The notes beneath the pieces are model-generated. The model was not told the DNA's origin and did no database searches. It was given only the letters and a program-made list of their open reading frames with translations. From assembly GCF_033115175.1 (NCBI RefSeq), contig NC_084838.1, positions 92,361,468 through 92,425,467 of the forward strand: a stretch of DNA of 64,000 nt, read 5' to 3'. Origin of the DNA: Lepus europaeus (taxonomy: Eukaryota > Chordata > Mammalia > Lagomorpha > Leporidae). Below are positions 34,930-45,484 of this stretch, piece by piece; positions within the stretch are counted from its first letter, which is position 1; each line of letters starts with the position of its first letter. Both the position numbers and the translations under genes were made by a program.

Positions 34930-35590
34930 ATTTGTTTTCATTTTATTTGAAAGACAGGGAGACAGACAAACAGAAACAGAGAAACAGATGGGGAGAGATC
35001 TTTCATCTGCAGGTTCACTGCCCAAATGCCCATAACAATGGGCCAAGCCAAAGCCAAGAGACTGGAATTCCATCCAGATCTCTGAAGTGAGTGGTAGGGA
35101 CCCAAGTACTTGAGTCATTGCCTGCTGCCTCCCAGAGTTCACATTAGCAGGAAGTTAGATAAGAAGAGGAAGAGGGGCTGGCGCTGTGGCGCAGCGGGTT
35201 AAAGCCCTGGCCTGGGCTTTAACTGGTTCTTGTCCCTACTGCTCCTCTTCCTATCCAGCTCTCTGCTGTGGTCTGGAAGGCAGTAGATGCCTGAGTCCTT
35301 GGGCTCCTGCACCCACGTGGAAGACCTGGAAGAGGCTCCTGGCTCCTGGCTTTAGATTGGCACAGCTCCAGCCACTGCGGCCATCTGAGGAGTGAATCAG
35401 CAGATGGAGGACCTCTCTCTCTCTCTACACTTCTGTGACTCTCTTTCAAATAAATTAATCTTTAAGAAGCCATAAGAAACACATATTTGTTAAAAAAAAA
35501 AAAAAGGTGGGAGAGCCAGATTGAAACATAACACTTGGTTGTGGGATGGTAGCATCCCAAGAAGTGCAACTCATTGTGCCAAATGCCTAC
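34930..35590 (-). mobile_element. Old CSINE, inverted, split by a younger SINE
   Basis: The left part 34930-35172 holds tail, CT region (reverse) and body. The head continues at 35508-35590 (GGTAGCATCCCAAGAAGTGC, ATTGTGCCAAATGCC). A younger plus-strand SINE sits between. Confidence 0.78.
35174..35470 (+). mobile_element. Young CSINE nested in an older CSINE
   Basis: Head GGGGCTGGCGCTGTGGCGCA is near consensus. A short deletion occurs after GGCCTGGGCTTTAACTGG, and the tail is CAAATAAATTAATCTTT. Confidence 0.93.
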
Positions 35591-35710
35591 TCCTGTTATC
35601 TGGTTTTTTGATTGTGATCATTCTAGTAGGTGTGAAGTGGCATTTCATAGTGGTTTTCTACTTCCTTTATGAGTAATGAAATCAAGGAACTTCTGTTATC
35701 TTTATTTTAG

Positions 35711-36268
35711 TGGCATTTTAGGAAGGACATGAACTATTAGTATAGTTGATCTAAGTCTAACTGGATAAAAAATAACTTATTTTAAATATGTAAAAGGAAA
35801 AATTTCTTCTAAGTTATTTGAAAACATTTGCATAGCAATCTCAGGGTTTTGTCCACCTGCACTGTTTCCTACTTCAGTTCCTTTTAATGTTATGTTGTCT
35901 ATGTGGTTAAGGAACTGTAATATTGTGCACTGAATTTGGTTCAGACTATATTACTTCAGAAGGCAGAGATATTCCCAGTGGTAAACTCTGAGGTATGGCA
36001 GTAACTTAACTGGATTAAGACTCTAGGTAGGAGAGTAGAGGCCTCCAAGTTATTGCTTTGTCAATCCACATGGATATTAGTTCCTCCACTGATCTCCATG
36101 GCTTCCAGTTGCTTGCCCTGGGCTACACCCCACATTTTTACCATCCCAGGACCTCCACAGAATCAGCATTCATTCTGCAGTGTTAAGCTTCAGACAATGC
36201 AGGTTGAATGGTATAACTTCCGGATAAGAAGATAGAAGTATGGTAGAGTGAGGGGGCTGCAGTGAACA
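35711..36268. other. Unassigned sequence
   Basis: No gene or clear repeat seen. Confidence 0.4.
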
Positions 36269-36269
36269 T

Positions 36270-36920
36270 GTTTTTTAAACTTTTATTTAATGAATATAAA
36301 TTTCCAAAGTACAGCTTATGGATTACAAAGGCTCCCCCCCCCCATAACTTCCTTCCCACCCGCAACCCTCCCCTTTCCCACTCCCTCTCCCCTTCCATTC
36401 ACATCAAGATTCATTTTCAATTCTCTTTATACTAAACTGATCTTCTGTATATAAAGTAAATATTTCAACAGTTTGCCCCCACATAGCAACACAAAGTGAA
36501 AAATACTGTTGGAGTACTAGTTATAGCATTAAATCACAATGTACAGCACATTAAGGACAGAGATCCTACATGATATTTTTTAAATAATTTTTTATGCAAT
36601 GTCCAATTTAAAACCAAGTTTTTTTTCATTTTCAATTATTATATACAGAAGATTGATTCAGTATATACTAAGTAAAGATTTCATCAGTTTGCACCCACAT
36701 AGAAACACAAAGTGTAAAAATACTGTTTCAGTACTAGTTACAGCATTACTTCACATTGGACAACACATTAAGGACAGATCCCACATGAGACGTAAGTATA
36801 CAGTTACTCCTGTTGTTGACTTAACAATTTGACACTCTTGTTTATGGCGTCAGTAATCTCCCTAGGCTCTAGTCATGAGTTGCCAAGGCTATGGAAGCCT
36901 TTAGGGTTCGCCAACTTCGA
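36270..36920 (-). mobile_element. L1 3' UTR fragment with internal duplication
   Basis: Same 3' UTR type as at 24151: TTTATTTAATGAATATAAAT, the C-rich block 36335-36400, then two diverged copies of the ATACAGAAGAT...ACAGCACATTAAGGACAG segment (36420-36570 and 36635-36790). No ORF2 follows, so it is strongly 5' truncated. Confidence 0.88.
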
Positions 36921-37558
36921 TCTAGGGGATTATTTTGCCCTGCAAAAATGTAATCAATTCAGCCAGCCTGAAGAATTACCCAGGGCAGGAAGCTACCTTC
37001 ATAAGCTTATTTTCCAGTAGGAAAACATCAACGCCCCAAAGTATGGTTTCCCAATGCATTACTATGCCTCTCATGACAGATTCTCAACCAACAATAATAA
37101 TGTTCCTAGACCTTAACCCAATCAGTCCCATGAAGCGAGGTTCACCCTCCTGTGTCATGCTCTAGTCATTACAATTTTTTTAAAAAAAATAAGATTAAGC
37201 ACAATTTTCTGAAAAAGATATGTGACTTTGACCCTCTTCAGATATGATGACTTACCTCCCTTATTTTTCCAGAGGCCAAGAAATAGACAGTGATGGGGAG
37301 GGTATATGGGCTGCCACAAATATCCTACGGACTAGGAAACAGCACATGTCCTCAGACTTCTCTGGGGACAGAAGGGCCTTAAGGGGCACTTGATAACTAT
37401 CCCCCTAGAGCTCCAGTGCACTGTCATCATTTAGAAGCCAAAAGAGATGATGAGTAAGTGCTGAACTAATTCCTTCTTTTTCCTAAGTATAAACCTTATG
37501 TTACTCAAATCCCATGTCTCCAAAATAGTACATATAAAAGATAACAATTATTAGAATA
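36921..37558. other. Unassigned sequence 3' of the SPATA31 pseudogene
   Basis: No gene seen. Confidence 0.4.
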
Positions 37559-37564
37559 TTTATT
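37559..37564 (-). terminator. Polyadenylation signal AATAAA of SPATA31 pseudogene
   Basis: AATAAA on the minus strand, 33 bases after the TAG stop at 37597. Its retention supports an unprocessed gene copy rather than a random fragment. Confidence 0.7.
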
Positions 37565-37596
37565 GGGGAACATCAGTGTGTTCAAGAAGGGATAAA

Positions 37597-40500
37597 CTAT
37601 TTGGGAGGAGGAAATCTTCCTCCCTGGAAATGCTGAAGGAGCATTTTATGTTTGAAGAGTAGAGACAGATCTCCCAATACAGTGCCTTCAGAAAATGTAG
37701 GTGTGGTTGGAGACACCTGGCTGGCTTGACGCCTACAGGTATGGTTTGGATGGGGCAGGAAGTCTTTATTGGGCATGGATGCCGGATGCCTCTGCAATAG
37801 TGGCTGATCCTTGAATGCCACAACTTTCTGGGGCTGTCTCACCCTGTCTTTGGTCAGTGCATTCTTCGATGGGTAATTTTGGTCAGCCAAGGGCACTTCT
37901 TGGCTACATGACTTGATACTTTTCACTTTACAGGAGGAAGCTTTGTAGTTAAAAGGATGTCCCTGGACAGTATCTGCCTGAGCCTGCAATTGTGCCTTAA
38001 GAGTTTTCACAGGCTTTGTCAGAGAGGAACGTGATTCTTGGGGGCAGGGGATTCTGACACCATGGCTACGCCCTGTTTTCACATCTAACACCTTGCCAAT
38101 GTGTGTCTTCACTTGTAGAGTTTTGGTGTTGCCAGTAGAGGCAGCTCTACTTTGCTTTGGCTCTGCACAGATGATGGTGGGGAGGTCCCCTTTCCAAGGA
38201 AACTTTCTTGTGCTTTGTTTTTTGCTGCTAGGACAAATCCATTGCAAAAATTTCTATATCTGTTTTCGGAACAGATTTTCAGGAGGAGGCTGATCCTTCA
38301 GTGATGAGGTTGGGGAAGATCTGCTTCCAAGCATCTTCTTTAATGCCCTGTCTTGACCAGGGGAGCTCTTCCTACTGGGTTGTGGTGTCCCCAACCCTGC
38401 ATCCCCTTCACCAAGGTCTCCTGGTTTTGGTTGCAAATGACTCAGTCTCTTTGAATTTGTGGGGCATTCATATCCCAGCATTTTTGCAAGATATGCTTAG
38501 GGACCCAGGGCTCCTGATGCTGTTCCATGCCGACTGGTGTGTTGTCAAAATGTACATGCATAACCTGAGAAGCTTCCATTGGTGACACGCTGGGCACAAG
38601 TCAAGGTTTTAGAAATCATGTGAGGCAACAGCCATATCAATAGACTGGCCTTGAACAGGGTTATGATCCCTATTCTCCAATTTCAACTTTAATTCTTTAA
38701 TCAAGTTGTTTTTAAAGTTTTTAAAGTTTAGGATCCTGGGAAACTGATGTTGGTGAGGGAATTTCAGTCGCCAGGGTAGTTTTTTCTTTCTTTGTTTTCA
38801 CATCTACCGGTGCAAAGTCCCCTGACTTGCTGGTTGTCAATGTGTTGGCAGATTTTGATTGAAGAGCAAAGAGCTCCTTTGCCTTAAATCTCTCTCTAGA
38901 CTTGTTAAACCTTGGGAAGTATTCTGAAGTCTTTTCTTTGGGAGCCTGAAGCCTTTCTTTTTTGTTGCTGGAACTCACTCTCTTATCCTTTGGCTCAGGT
39001 CCAGTCCCATCATGACTTGTGGACACTAGCACTGGGCTGTGCCTATTGTCTGGTCCAGTCTGTTTCCTAATTTCTTTGTCTGCGATGCACGGACAAGTCT
39101 GTCTGCCATCCTTAATCTGAACACTTGCATGCTCCTGTTTTTCCTCTGGGGACAGTGGTCTCAGGTCCCCCTGTCCTCCCTTCCCTACAAGTGATGCAGC
39201 AGGAAGGAGATGATCCAGATTGGGTACTGACTTTATCATCTTCAATTTGTCTCTACACAAAGCTGTAGAGCTCCTACCAAGTTACCTGGATACCATAACT
39301 TTGGAATGCATCCCAGAACTAAGGCTATCTTGGGAGGAACGATAGGAATGGCCTAAGGAAGAAGATGAGTCCTCTCTCTTGCTGAAGATCTGTATGGATT
39401 CAAGGACCCTGGTGGGAAGGCCACATTTCATCCTCATGCAAAAACTGCTTATATGGTCTTCCAGCATCTTCTGTTTGCTGGGACCCAAGAAATAAATCTC
39501 CTGGGAAGTGTTCAAGCTAATGTTTCTCACAGATGATGCCCCATCTGTTTTTGACCATCAGATTTCTCAGCGAAAGATACTGTCTGCTTGAGGGCATGCC
39601 ATGAACTATGAACAGTCTCAGGAAGTCTACCCTCATTTATTTCCTCAATTTTCCTATTCAAATGTTCTTTGAGTGCATTTTCTAGTTGTTTCTGATTTAT
39701 ACTTATCCCTGAGGCCCTTGAATCATTTCCATACAGACTCACTGTATGACTTCCTTGATCTTTATCAGAGTCAGACCCTAAACTGTTATCTGAGTATCCT
39801 TCTGGGTCACTCAATAGATGACCACTTGGGCCATTCTTTGGGCTATCTCTGACGGTCCTTCTCATCGTTATCTGACTGAAACTCTTCTGAGCTTTTGGGA
39901 GATTGGAAGTTGGCTCGATTCAGAATTCCTTAAATTGTTGCTACTCTGTTCCTTCAACAAAGATATCCATTTGAGTCTGTGAAAACTCTTTGATGCATAT
40001 ATTTCAGGAACATCCCTCTCAGGATTAATCAGTGTCAGACTCATGGACCCTGCGGGGTAGGCCCCATCGGTGTTGAATGAGTCTCTTTCTAAGGTGGTAT
40101 TCAAATTTCTTATGAAGCTCGCTGCTCAGAGGGTAATCTCCAGGAATGATGGAGATTGGAACATGGATTTTGGAGGACTGGCTCACCAATGAAACATTGG
40201 GAGGGGGAGGACAAAGGTATTCCTGGCATGTTTGGACCATAGAGGGTAAACCCCACAAACGTTCCTGTTCTTTCTGTAGCACATTGTATTCTAGCTGATG
40301 AAGTTCAGATTGCATGAGACACTGTGCCTCAATATGGGGTCTATGGAAGAACACTCCACAGATCCTAAGCTGGAAATCAGGAGATGTTGGTAGCATTGGG
40401 ATTGGAGATGGAAGGTTGGACTGAGACTGGGCCTGAGTAGCATGTTGTGACTGCGATTGGGAGACAGTTTTAGTTGAGGAGTGGGATTGGATCTCGGGCA

Positions 40501-41923
40501 AGATCAGAGGCTGGAAATTGGAAAGTCCTAAAGGTCCTTGAGATGTGGAAGCTTTGGAGATGCCATTAAAAATGACCCAAGTTGAGGGACAGTCATCTGG
40601 ATGATGGATAATTGAGCACAAGGACTCACTGTGCAGAGATGGAAGACCCCAAAAGTATTTGATGCATTTTTCTGCTAATTGATTCTCAGAGGTTTAGGAG
40701 ATGGAGGCTGCTGGTTCATTTGCAGCTCCTCTGATTTGCCTTTGCTGTTTCCAAAATAAAGGAAGACTGCTGAGTCATGCTTATCAGCATCTGATTCTAG
40801 CATTGGCTCCGAAGTATAGGGTCGGTGGTCCAGACTGACTGCTGACTCATGCTTATCAGCGTCTGGCCCCAACATTTTCTCTGAAGCATTTAACTGGTAT
40901 ACTGGCCTGTCTGCTGAGTCATGGTTATCAGCATCTGGCCCTAACATTTTCTCTGAAGTATATAGTTGGAGGTCTGACCTGACTTCTGTGTCAGGCTTAT
41001 CAGCATTTGACTCTAGATGTTCTCTGAAGTATCTAGTGGCTGTTCTGCCATGATTGCAGAGTCATGCTTATCAGCATCTGACTCTAACTTTGGCTCTGAT
41101 ATATACAGTTGGTGGTCTGCACTGACTGCTGACTCATGTCTGTCAGTCGGCACTTGACTCTACCATTTTCTCTGAAGTACTCAGCTGGTGGTCTGAACTA
41201 AGTTGTTTTAGAAATGGTTCCATTTTACTTTCCCTTTCTGTCCAGATCAGGAAATCACCCCTCTTTCTTATTTGTTTGTCCAAGAGTGCCAGATCATCAT
41301 GGCTGAGTAACAAGAAGTTAGTGGGTTCTACAAGGTTGGATGCACATTCTGTACAAGAGGTCTCAGAAGATTGGCCATCAAGAAGCTCATGCTTGATGCT
41401 ATCTTGTTCTAAGTTGGAAGAGGACAAGTCTTTGGCATCCTTCACCTGGGCCTGCTGCCAGGATGATTCTGGCATTGAATGGTCAATTTCACTGACTGTT
41501 GGAATATCTGTTGAGAACCCATCAGGGCTATTCATTACAGACAGAGCAATCTCTGGATGGAGATCCTGACCTGATCTCTAAATATGATGTGGTGTGGGAG
41601 GGCAAATAGCAACAGGTTGGGGTGGGAAAGGGTCCACTGGGAGTTTTGAAGCCAAGGGCTCTGATGGTCCTGAGTCAGCTGGTCATTCAGGGGACAGTAA
41701 ATCAGGTAAAGAAGCAACATGGTTAAGTGAGACAGTAGAAGGGGGTGGTGGAGATGGCATGTGCAGAGAGGCTGAATTTTGGCCTCTAGGATGAGTTTTT
41801 GAGTGGCCAGATGTCACAGTGAATGAGGTCTCTTTTGTAGCCACTCTGTTACACACCATACAATGAGGGTCTGGTCACAGCAGGTGATGTAAACTGGTGA
41901 TATCTTGATGTTGGCTCTGGGAT
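37597..41923 (-). pseudogene. SPATA31 pseudogene large last exon
   Basis: 4.3 kb exon split among all three frames. Best open pieces: 41535-41143, 40947-40675, 40621-40025 (199 codons), 39865-39527, 39530-39282, 39260-38721 and 38247-37597 (217 codons). Each piece matches successive parts of the family's last exon. One break, near 40030, looks like a 2-base loss in an ES/LTLIN context. It contains the 72-bp repeat array listed separately. Confidence 0.92.
40760..41205 (-). repeat. 72-bp coding minisatellite in SPATA31 pseudogene (6 copies)
   Basis: The anchor TTATCAG (or CTGTCAG in the last copy) starts at 40781, 40853, 40925, 40997, 41068 and 41140, spacings 72, 72, 72, 71 and 72. Each unit encodes 24 residues of the type MLGPDADNHDSADRPVYQLN followed by ASEK. 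The first unit derives from the conserved family segment after FLKQLSSDHQL. A 4-base insertion near 41147 and a 1-base deletion near 41016 break two units. Confidence 0.95.
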
Positions 41924-42155
41924 CTACAGGAAACAGGAAGAATAAGCTGCAGTCAAGACCAGAACATGGAAAGGAGTGTCTGCTGGCCTAGTGGGGTAGG
42001 GATAGCCCAAGCCTACTGTTCCCATCACCTCACATTTGTGATGTCACACTATACTCTGTAGCCCCTCCCTGAGGTTTTCATCACATTCTGTTCCTATGGC
42101 TACCTGCTTCACATAATGGCAGGCTTCACTGATTCCCTGGAATATATGAAACATG

Positions 42156-42181
<26 letters not shown>
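42156..42181. repeat. 26-nt T tract in SPATA31 pseudogene intron
   Basis: 26 consecutive T with no SINE body beside it. Confidence 0.95.
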
Positions 42182-42186
<5 letters not shown>

Positions 42187-42840
42187 GACCAGGACAAAGA
42201 GGAAAGATTAATCACCTTTTCAAAACAGAAGCTTCCATCCCTCCTCTGGTTAATCCTTGAACCTGGGAAATCAGAGAGTAGAACATATGTAATGAAAGTA
42301 GAAGCGTAAGAATCATGCAGGAATCCCCCTATGGGAGCCCCTGGGGATATTAAATTCTGAATGTTCCAAGAATCAGTAGTTATGGAAATATTGTCAATAA
42401 TAATATTAATAAGACTCGCATGTGTATGTGGCAATATTTATAAAGTACTTTCACATATGTTATACAGTGTGATGCTAAAACTCACCACATGAAGCACAGA
42501 TATCAGCGGAGTGCTCAGTGAAGAATATGAGTACCCGAGAAGTCAGAGGACATCTATAAAGGCGGGAGACTGAAGTTCTGACTACAAGGCAACTAGTAGT
42601 CCATACTTATTTCTCACCTCATCACCTTTTGGGCAGCTCCTGTTGTCCATGCATCTGATTCCTGCCCACAGATGGGCTAAGGAAGAACTCTGAGGTATGA
42701 CTGTCTTTCCCAGGAGTTTCTCCTCTGAGTTTCTGTTTTCACAGAGAGACTGTATATAGCAACTGACATTTTCAGAGGCCCTGGATCTGAGACAGAAGGA
42801 CCACCCTTGCAAAGCTCAGTGTGAACACAGAGAACCTTAC

Positions 42841-42886
42841 CTCTAAATGTTCCACCTTTCCGCCGCCTCTTGGCTCTACCCCGACA
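42841..42886 (-). pseudogene. SPATA31 pseudogene exon 2
   Basis: 46 bp with acceptor TTGTTCTCAG (AG at 42888-42887) and donor GTAAGG (42840-42835). It encodes a basic cluster RGRAKRRRKGG typical of this position in SPATA31. Confidence 0.75.
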
Positions 42887-43243
42887 CTGAGAACAAAAAG
42901 TAAAGAACAAGGGACTAAGTTTCACTTCTGTTACTCCTTTTACCACCCCAAATATCTCTTCATTTCAAATTATAGATATGTATTCCTTACATTACTAATG
43001 TTTGCAGGTGGGATTTTGTCCTGGAAACCTCTACCATACCAGATAGGTGGTCTGTGAGCTTCACTTGTAAGCCTTTGTTCTACTTGAACCCACCCCTGCC
43101 TAGCCTCTGCCCCTAGGAAAGTGGTGCTCTGTCCTTCCTCAGACTTCCCATCTCTGGCTTCTCTGAGTCAGATATGAGAGAACAGAAATGGGAAACAACA
43201 GCAACATCAGCATCTCTCTTGGAGTTCACCCATAGTTCCTTAC

Positions 43244-43429
43244 CTTTTCGGTGGTCTTATTTTTTCAGATGGTTGTGGAAAAAAGCTTTAATACCAGGTA
43301 GCTCAGGTACAAAAAGATCAACCCCAACCCACTAATAAGAGTGTAGTTGAGGTTGCTATCAATAAAAATCGAGCTGAAGTTCAGGCACAGCTCAAAATGG
43401 CTCTTCGGAAATGCGAGGACGTACTCCAT
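43244..43429 (-). pseudogene. SPATA31 pseudogene exon 1 (membrane-anchor exon)
   Basis: The ATG at 43429 opens a frame with one strong hydrophobic segment, as in the family's first exon. An in-frame TGA at 43265-43267 lies seven codons before the donor (AAAAG|GTAAGG). Read to the donor in this phase, the exon joins exon 2 as ...TEK|CRGRAKRRRK, which agrees with the family's basic patch after the membrane segment. Confidence 0.75.
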
Positions 43430-43823
43430 TATCTGAATCGCAATGCTGCTGAGAGGCAACTGAGGGTTGAGGGTTCAAGCCCTTGACTATATAGTTCCAG
43501 CTCTGCATCACAGACCATGAGTCACAAAGGGAGTCTGAGGCTAGAGAGGATGACATCATGATGTGCCCACAGCCCCACCCCTACCTAGAGCCCAGCAGAT
43601 CTGATTGTCCAGCCCTTTTACTCTATCTTCAAACTCCATGCTTTCTCCTATCCTATGTCAAACTTCTATCTATAATTCAGATGTTACCTGAGTCCACTTT
43701 ACTATTAGGTGCCCTTGACTTAAAGCTCACCAATTCCACAGCCTTGAAAGTCTGAATTTTTGCTTGTACCCAGACATTTATACTCTTACGATCACATATA
43801 TCACCGAATCCACTTGCTATACT

Positions 43824-44290
43824 GTTTTTGCCTTACACTTAAGAACCAAAGTGACTCCATTTTTAAACAAAAAAAAGCAGCCTCCATTTCCCATAGCAGA
43901 CCCGGGTCCTTGTAAAAGCAGGCATTCAGGCATTCCAGAGATAACAAAGCTTACCAGAAACAGCTAGCTCAGTAGACCAAGGACAGCACAGTAGAGATTG
44001 CTAAACAAAGTAACTCCCTATACCCAAAACTTCCGTGCTGTGAGCCCCTGCTGTAACTCCTTGTATCCAAAGCTTCCATGCTGTATATAACTCTTTTTTC
44101 CTTTAAAAACTCTCCCAAAGACTGGGGCCTCACTCCTTCCTTTGCTGCACCGGTTGGTTGGATGGGGTCCCTGTCACGGCTTGTACTCCCAAATAAACCT
44201 TGCTTGTGCAGTTCGGTGTGATTGACTCTCTGGGGGTCTCTGCGGGGATCTAATGATCTGAGCACAACATATTTTTTGGTGCCCAACAAC
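43824..44290 (+). mobile_element. ERV LTR with start of primer binding site
   Basis: U3-R-U5-like order on the plus strand: a pair of 30-bp diverged repeats (44011-44040 and 44054-44083), TATATA at 44084-44089, AATAAA at 44192-44197, then a U5 with GATTGACTCTCTGGGGGTCT. It ends in a CA dinucleotide near 44267 and is followed within about 10 bases by TGGTGCCCAACA (44277-44288), a primer-binding-site-like sequence. Internal sequence is cut off soon after. The 5' edge is uncertain. Confidence 0.75.
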
Positions 44291-44514
44291 ACCAACCCAG
44301 ATTCAAAATTTAGGTTTGTTTTACTTGTTTAGTTTTATGAATGCCAAGCATTATTTTCTTCATTTCAGCCTTTACCATCTTCAGAAAGGCTCATAATTCA
44401 ACAGGCACAAAACACATAAGTGTAAAATAAACATATATAATAATTCAAGCAATGTTGGACTATATTTAGCACTTATTTTTCCAGTTAGTATAGCTTAAAC
44501 TGTATGAAGACATT

Positions 44515-44834
44515 TATTTATATATTTATTTGAGAGGCAGAGTTACAGAGAGAGAGGAAGAGACAGAGAGGGGTCTTGTATCTACTGGTTCACTCAGCAC
44601 ACGGCCAGAACAGCCAGAGCTGGGCCAATCAAAATCCAGGAGCATGGGGCTTCTACCAGGTCTCCTATGTGGGTGCAGGGACCCAAGCACTTGGGCCATC
44701 TTGTACTGATTTCCCAGGCCATTAGCAGAGAGCTAGATGGGAGGAGGAGCAGCTGGGACACAAACCAGCACCCATGTGGGATGCTGGCACCACAGGTGAA
44801 GGCTTAACCTACTATACCACAGCACCAGCCCTGA
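44515..44834 (-). mobile_element. CSINE, inverted
   Basis: TATTTATTTGAGAGGCAGAG, body, and a head ending ACCACAGCACCAGCCC. Confidence 0.92.
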
Positions 44835-45122
44835 ATGAAGACTTTGAGACATGCTCTATATACAAATAATCCTTTGACCAATCAACCCAGTATTTTTGAA
44901 ACTAAAATGTTTTCAAACTTTATTTCAAGCTTCAATTTGTTTTAAGGCCACTTCTAACTCTGTCTAAAGTACAGAGAGGCTGGGCCTCTAGATCAATAGA
45001 TGTGTGACTCCTTCAAACCAAGGAAGGGTGACAGTGTACTAAACAATTGATCCCCTCAGTCCTTGGTGGCAGACTGGGACTTAGGAGAGTCAGGTTCTTG
45101 GAACAAAATCTAATCTTATGCA
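44835..45122. other. Unassigned sequence
   Basis: No gene or repeat recognised. Confidence 0.4.
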
Positions 45123-45139
45123 GACTGTCCTTATTACTT

Positions 45140-45467
45140 TTTTTTTTATTTTTTTAAGATTTATTTATTTACTTGAAAGGCAAAGTTACAGAGTTACAGA
45201 ATGGCAGAGGCAGAGAGAGAAGACTTCCATCAGCCAGTTCATTCCCCAAATGGCTGCCACAGCTGGAGCTGGGGCAATATGAAGCCAGGAGGCCCCTCAT
45301 GCAGGTGCAGGTGCAGGGGCCCAAGGACTTGGGCCATCCTCCACTCCTTCCCCAGGCCATAGTAGAGAGTTGGATCAGAAGAAGAGCAGCTGCAACTCAA
45401 ACCGATGCCCATTTGGGATGCTGGTACCACAGGTGGTGGCTTTACCTGCTATGCCACAGTGTCAGTC
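45140..45467 (-). mobile_element. CSINE, inverted, with TSD
   Basis: Complete copy. CTGTCCTTATTACTTTT at its left and CTGTCCTGATTACTTTT at its right form a 17-bp target-site duplication with one mismatch. Confidence 0.94.
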
Positions 45468-45484
45468 CCTGTCCTGATTACTTT

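Larger units (their letters stand above)
34806..35710 (-). mobile_element. Old L1 ORF2 3' fragment, split by two SINEs
   Basis: 34806-34925 and 35590-35710 are the two sides of one inverted L1 ORF2 end (GGAACTGTCCAACTGTTTTC; ATTCTAGTAGGTGTGAAGTG). They are separated by nested SINEs. Confidence 0.7.
37559..43429 (-). pseudogene. SPATA31-family (spermatogenesis-associated 31) unprocessed pseudogene
   Basis: SPATA31 genes encode testis-expressed proteins with an N-terminal membrane segment and a very long last exon. Exon 1 (ATG 43429, donor 43243) encodes MEYVLAFPKSHFELCLNFSS and a hydrophobic stretch YTLISGLGLIFLYLSYLVL. Exon 2 is 42886-42841 (CRGRAKRRRKGGTF, acceptor and GTAAGG donor intact). 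I could not fix exon 3. The large exon starts at 41923 after TTTCCTGTAG and shows family blocks in order: LALLDKQIRKRGDFLIWTER, FWGLPSLHSES, IFNGISKAS, LQIRICGV-like segment, FEYHLRKRLIQHRWGLPRRV, NQKQLENALKEHLNRKI, EPWVPKHILQKC, QWICPSSKK and FSEGTVLGDLSLLFKHKMLL. The stop is at 37599-37597 and AATAAA at 37564-37559. Disablements: nonsense TGA 43265-43267, TGA 41683-41685, TAG 41578-41580, TAA near 39284, TAG near 38251-38253, plus frameshifts near 41148, 41016, 40680, 40030, 39865, 39530 and 38490. Introns are retained, so it is not a retrocopy. Confidence 0.93.

Noticed and set aside
35174..35240. tRNA-like head with A- and B-box-like sequence
   Set aside because: It belongs to the tRNA-derived SINE promoter; no independent cloverleaf or CCA-compatible end.
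36905..37180. Possible nuclear copy of mitochondrial DNA
   Set aside because: Base composition and a few words looked suggestive, but no mitochondrial gene frame or tRNA could be identified.
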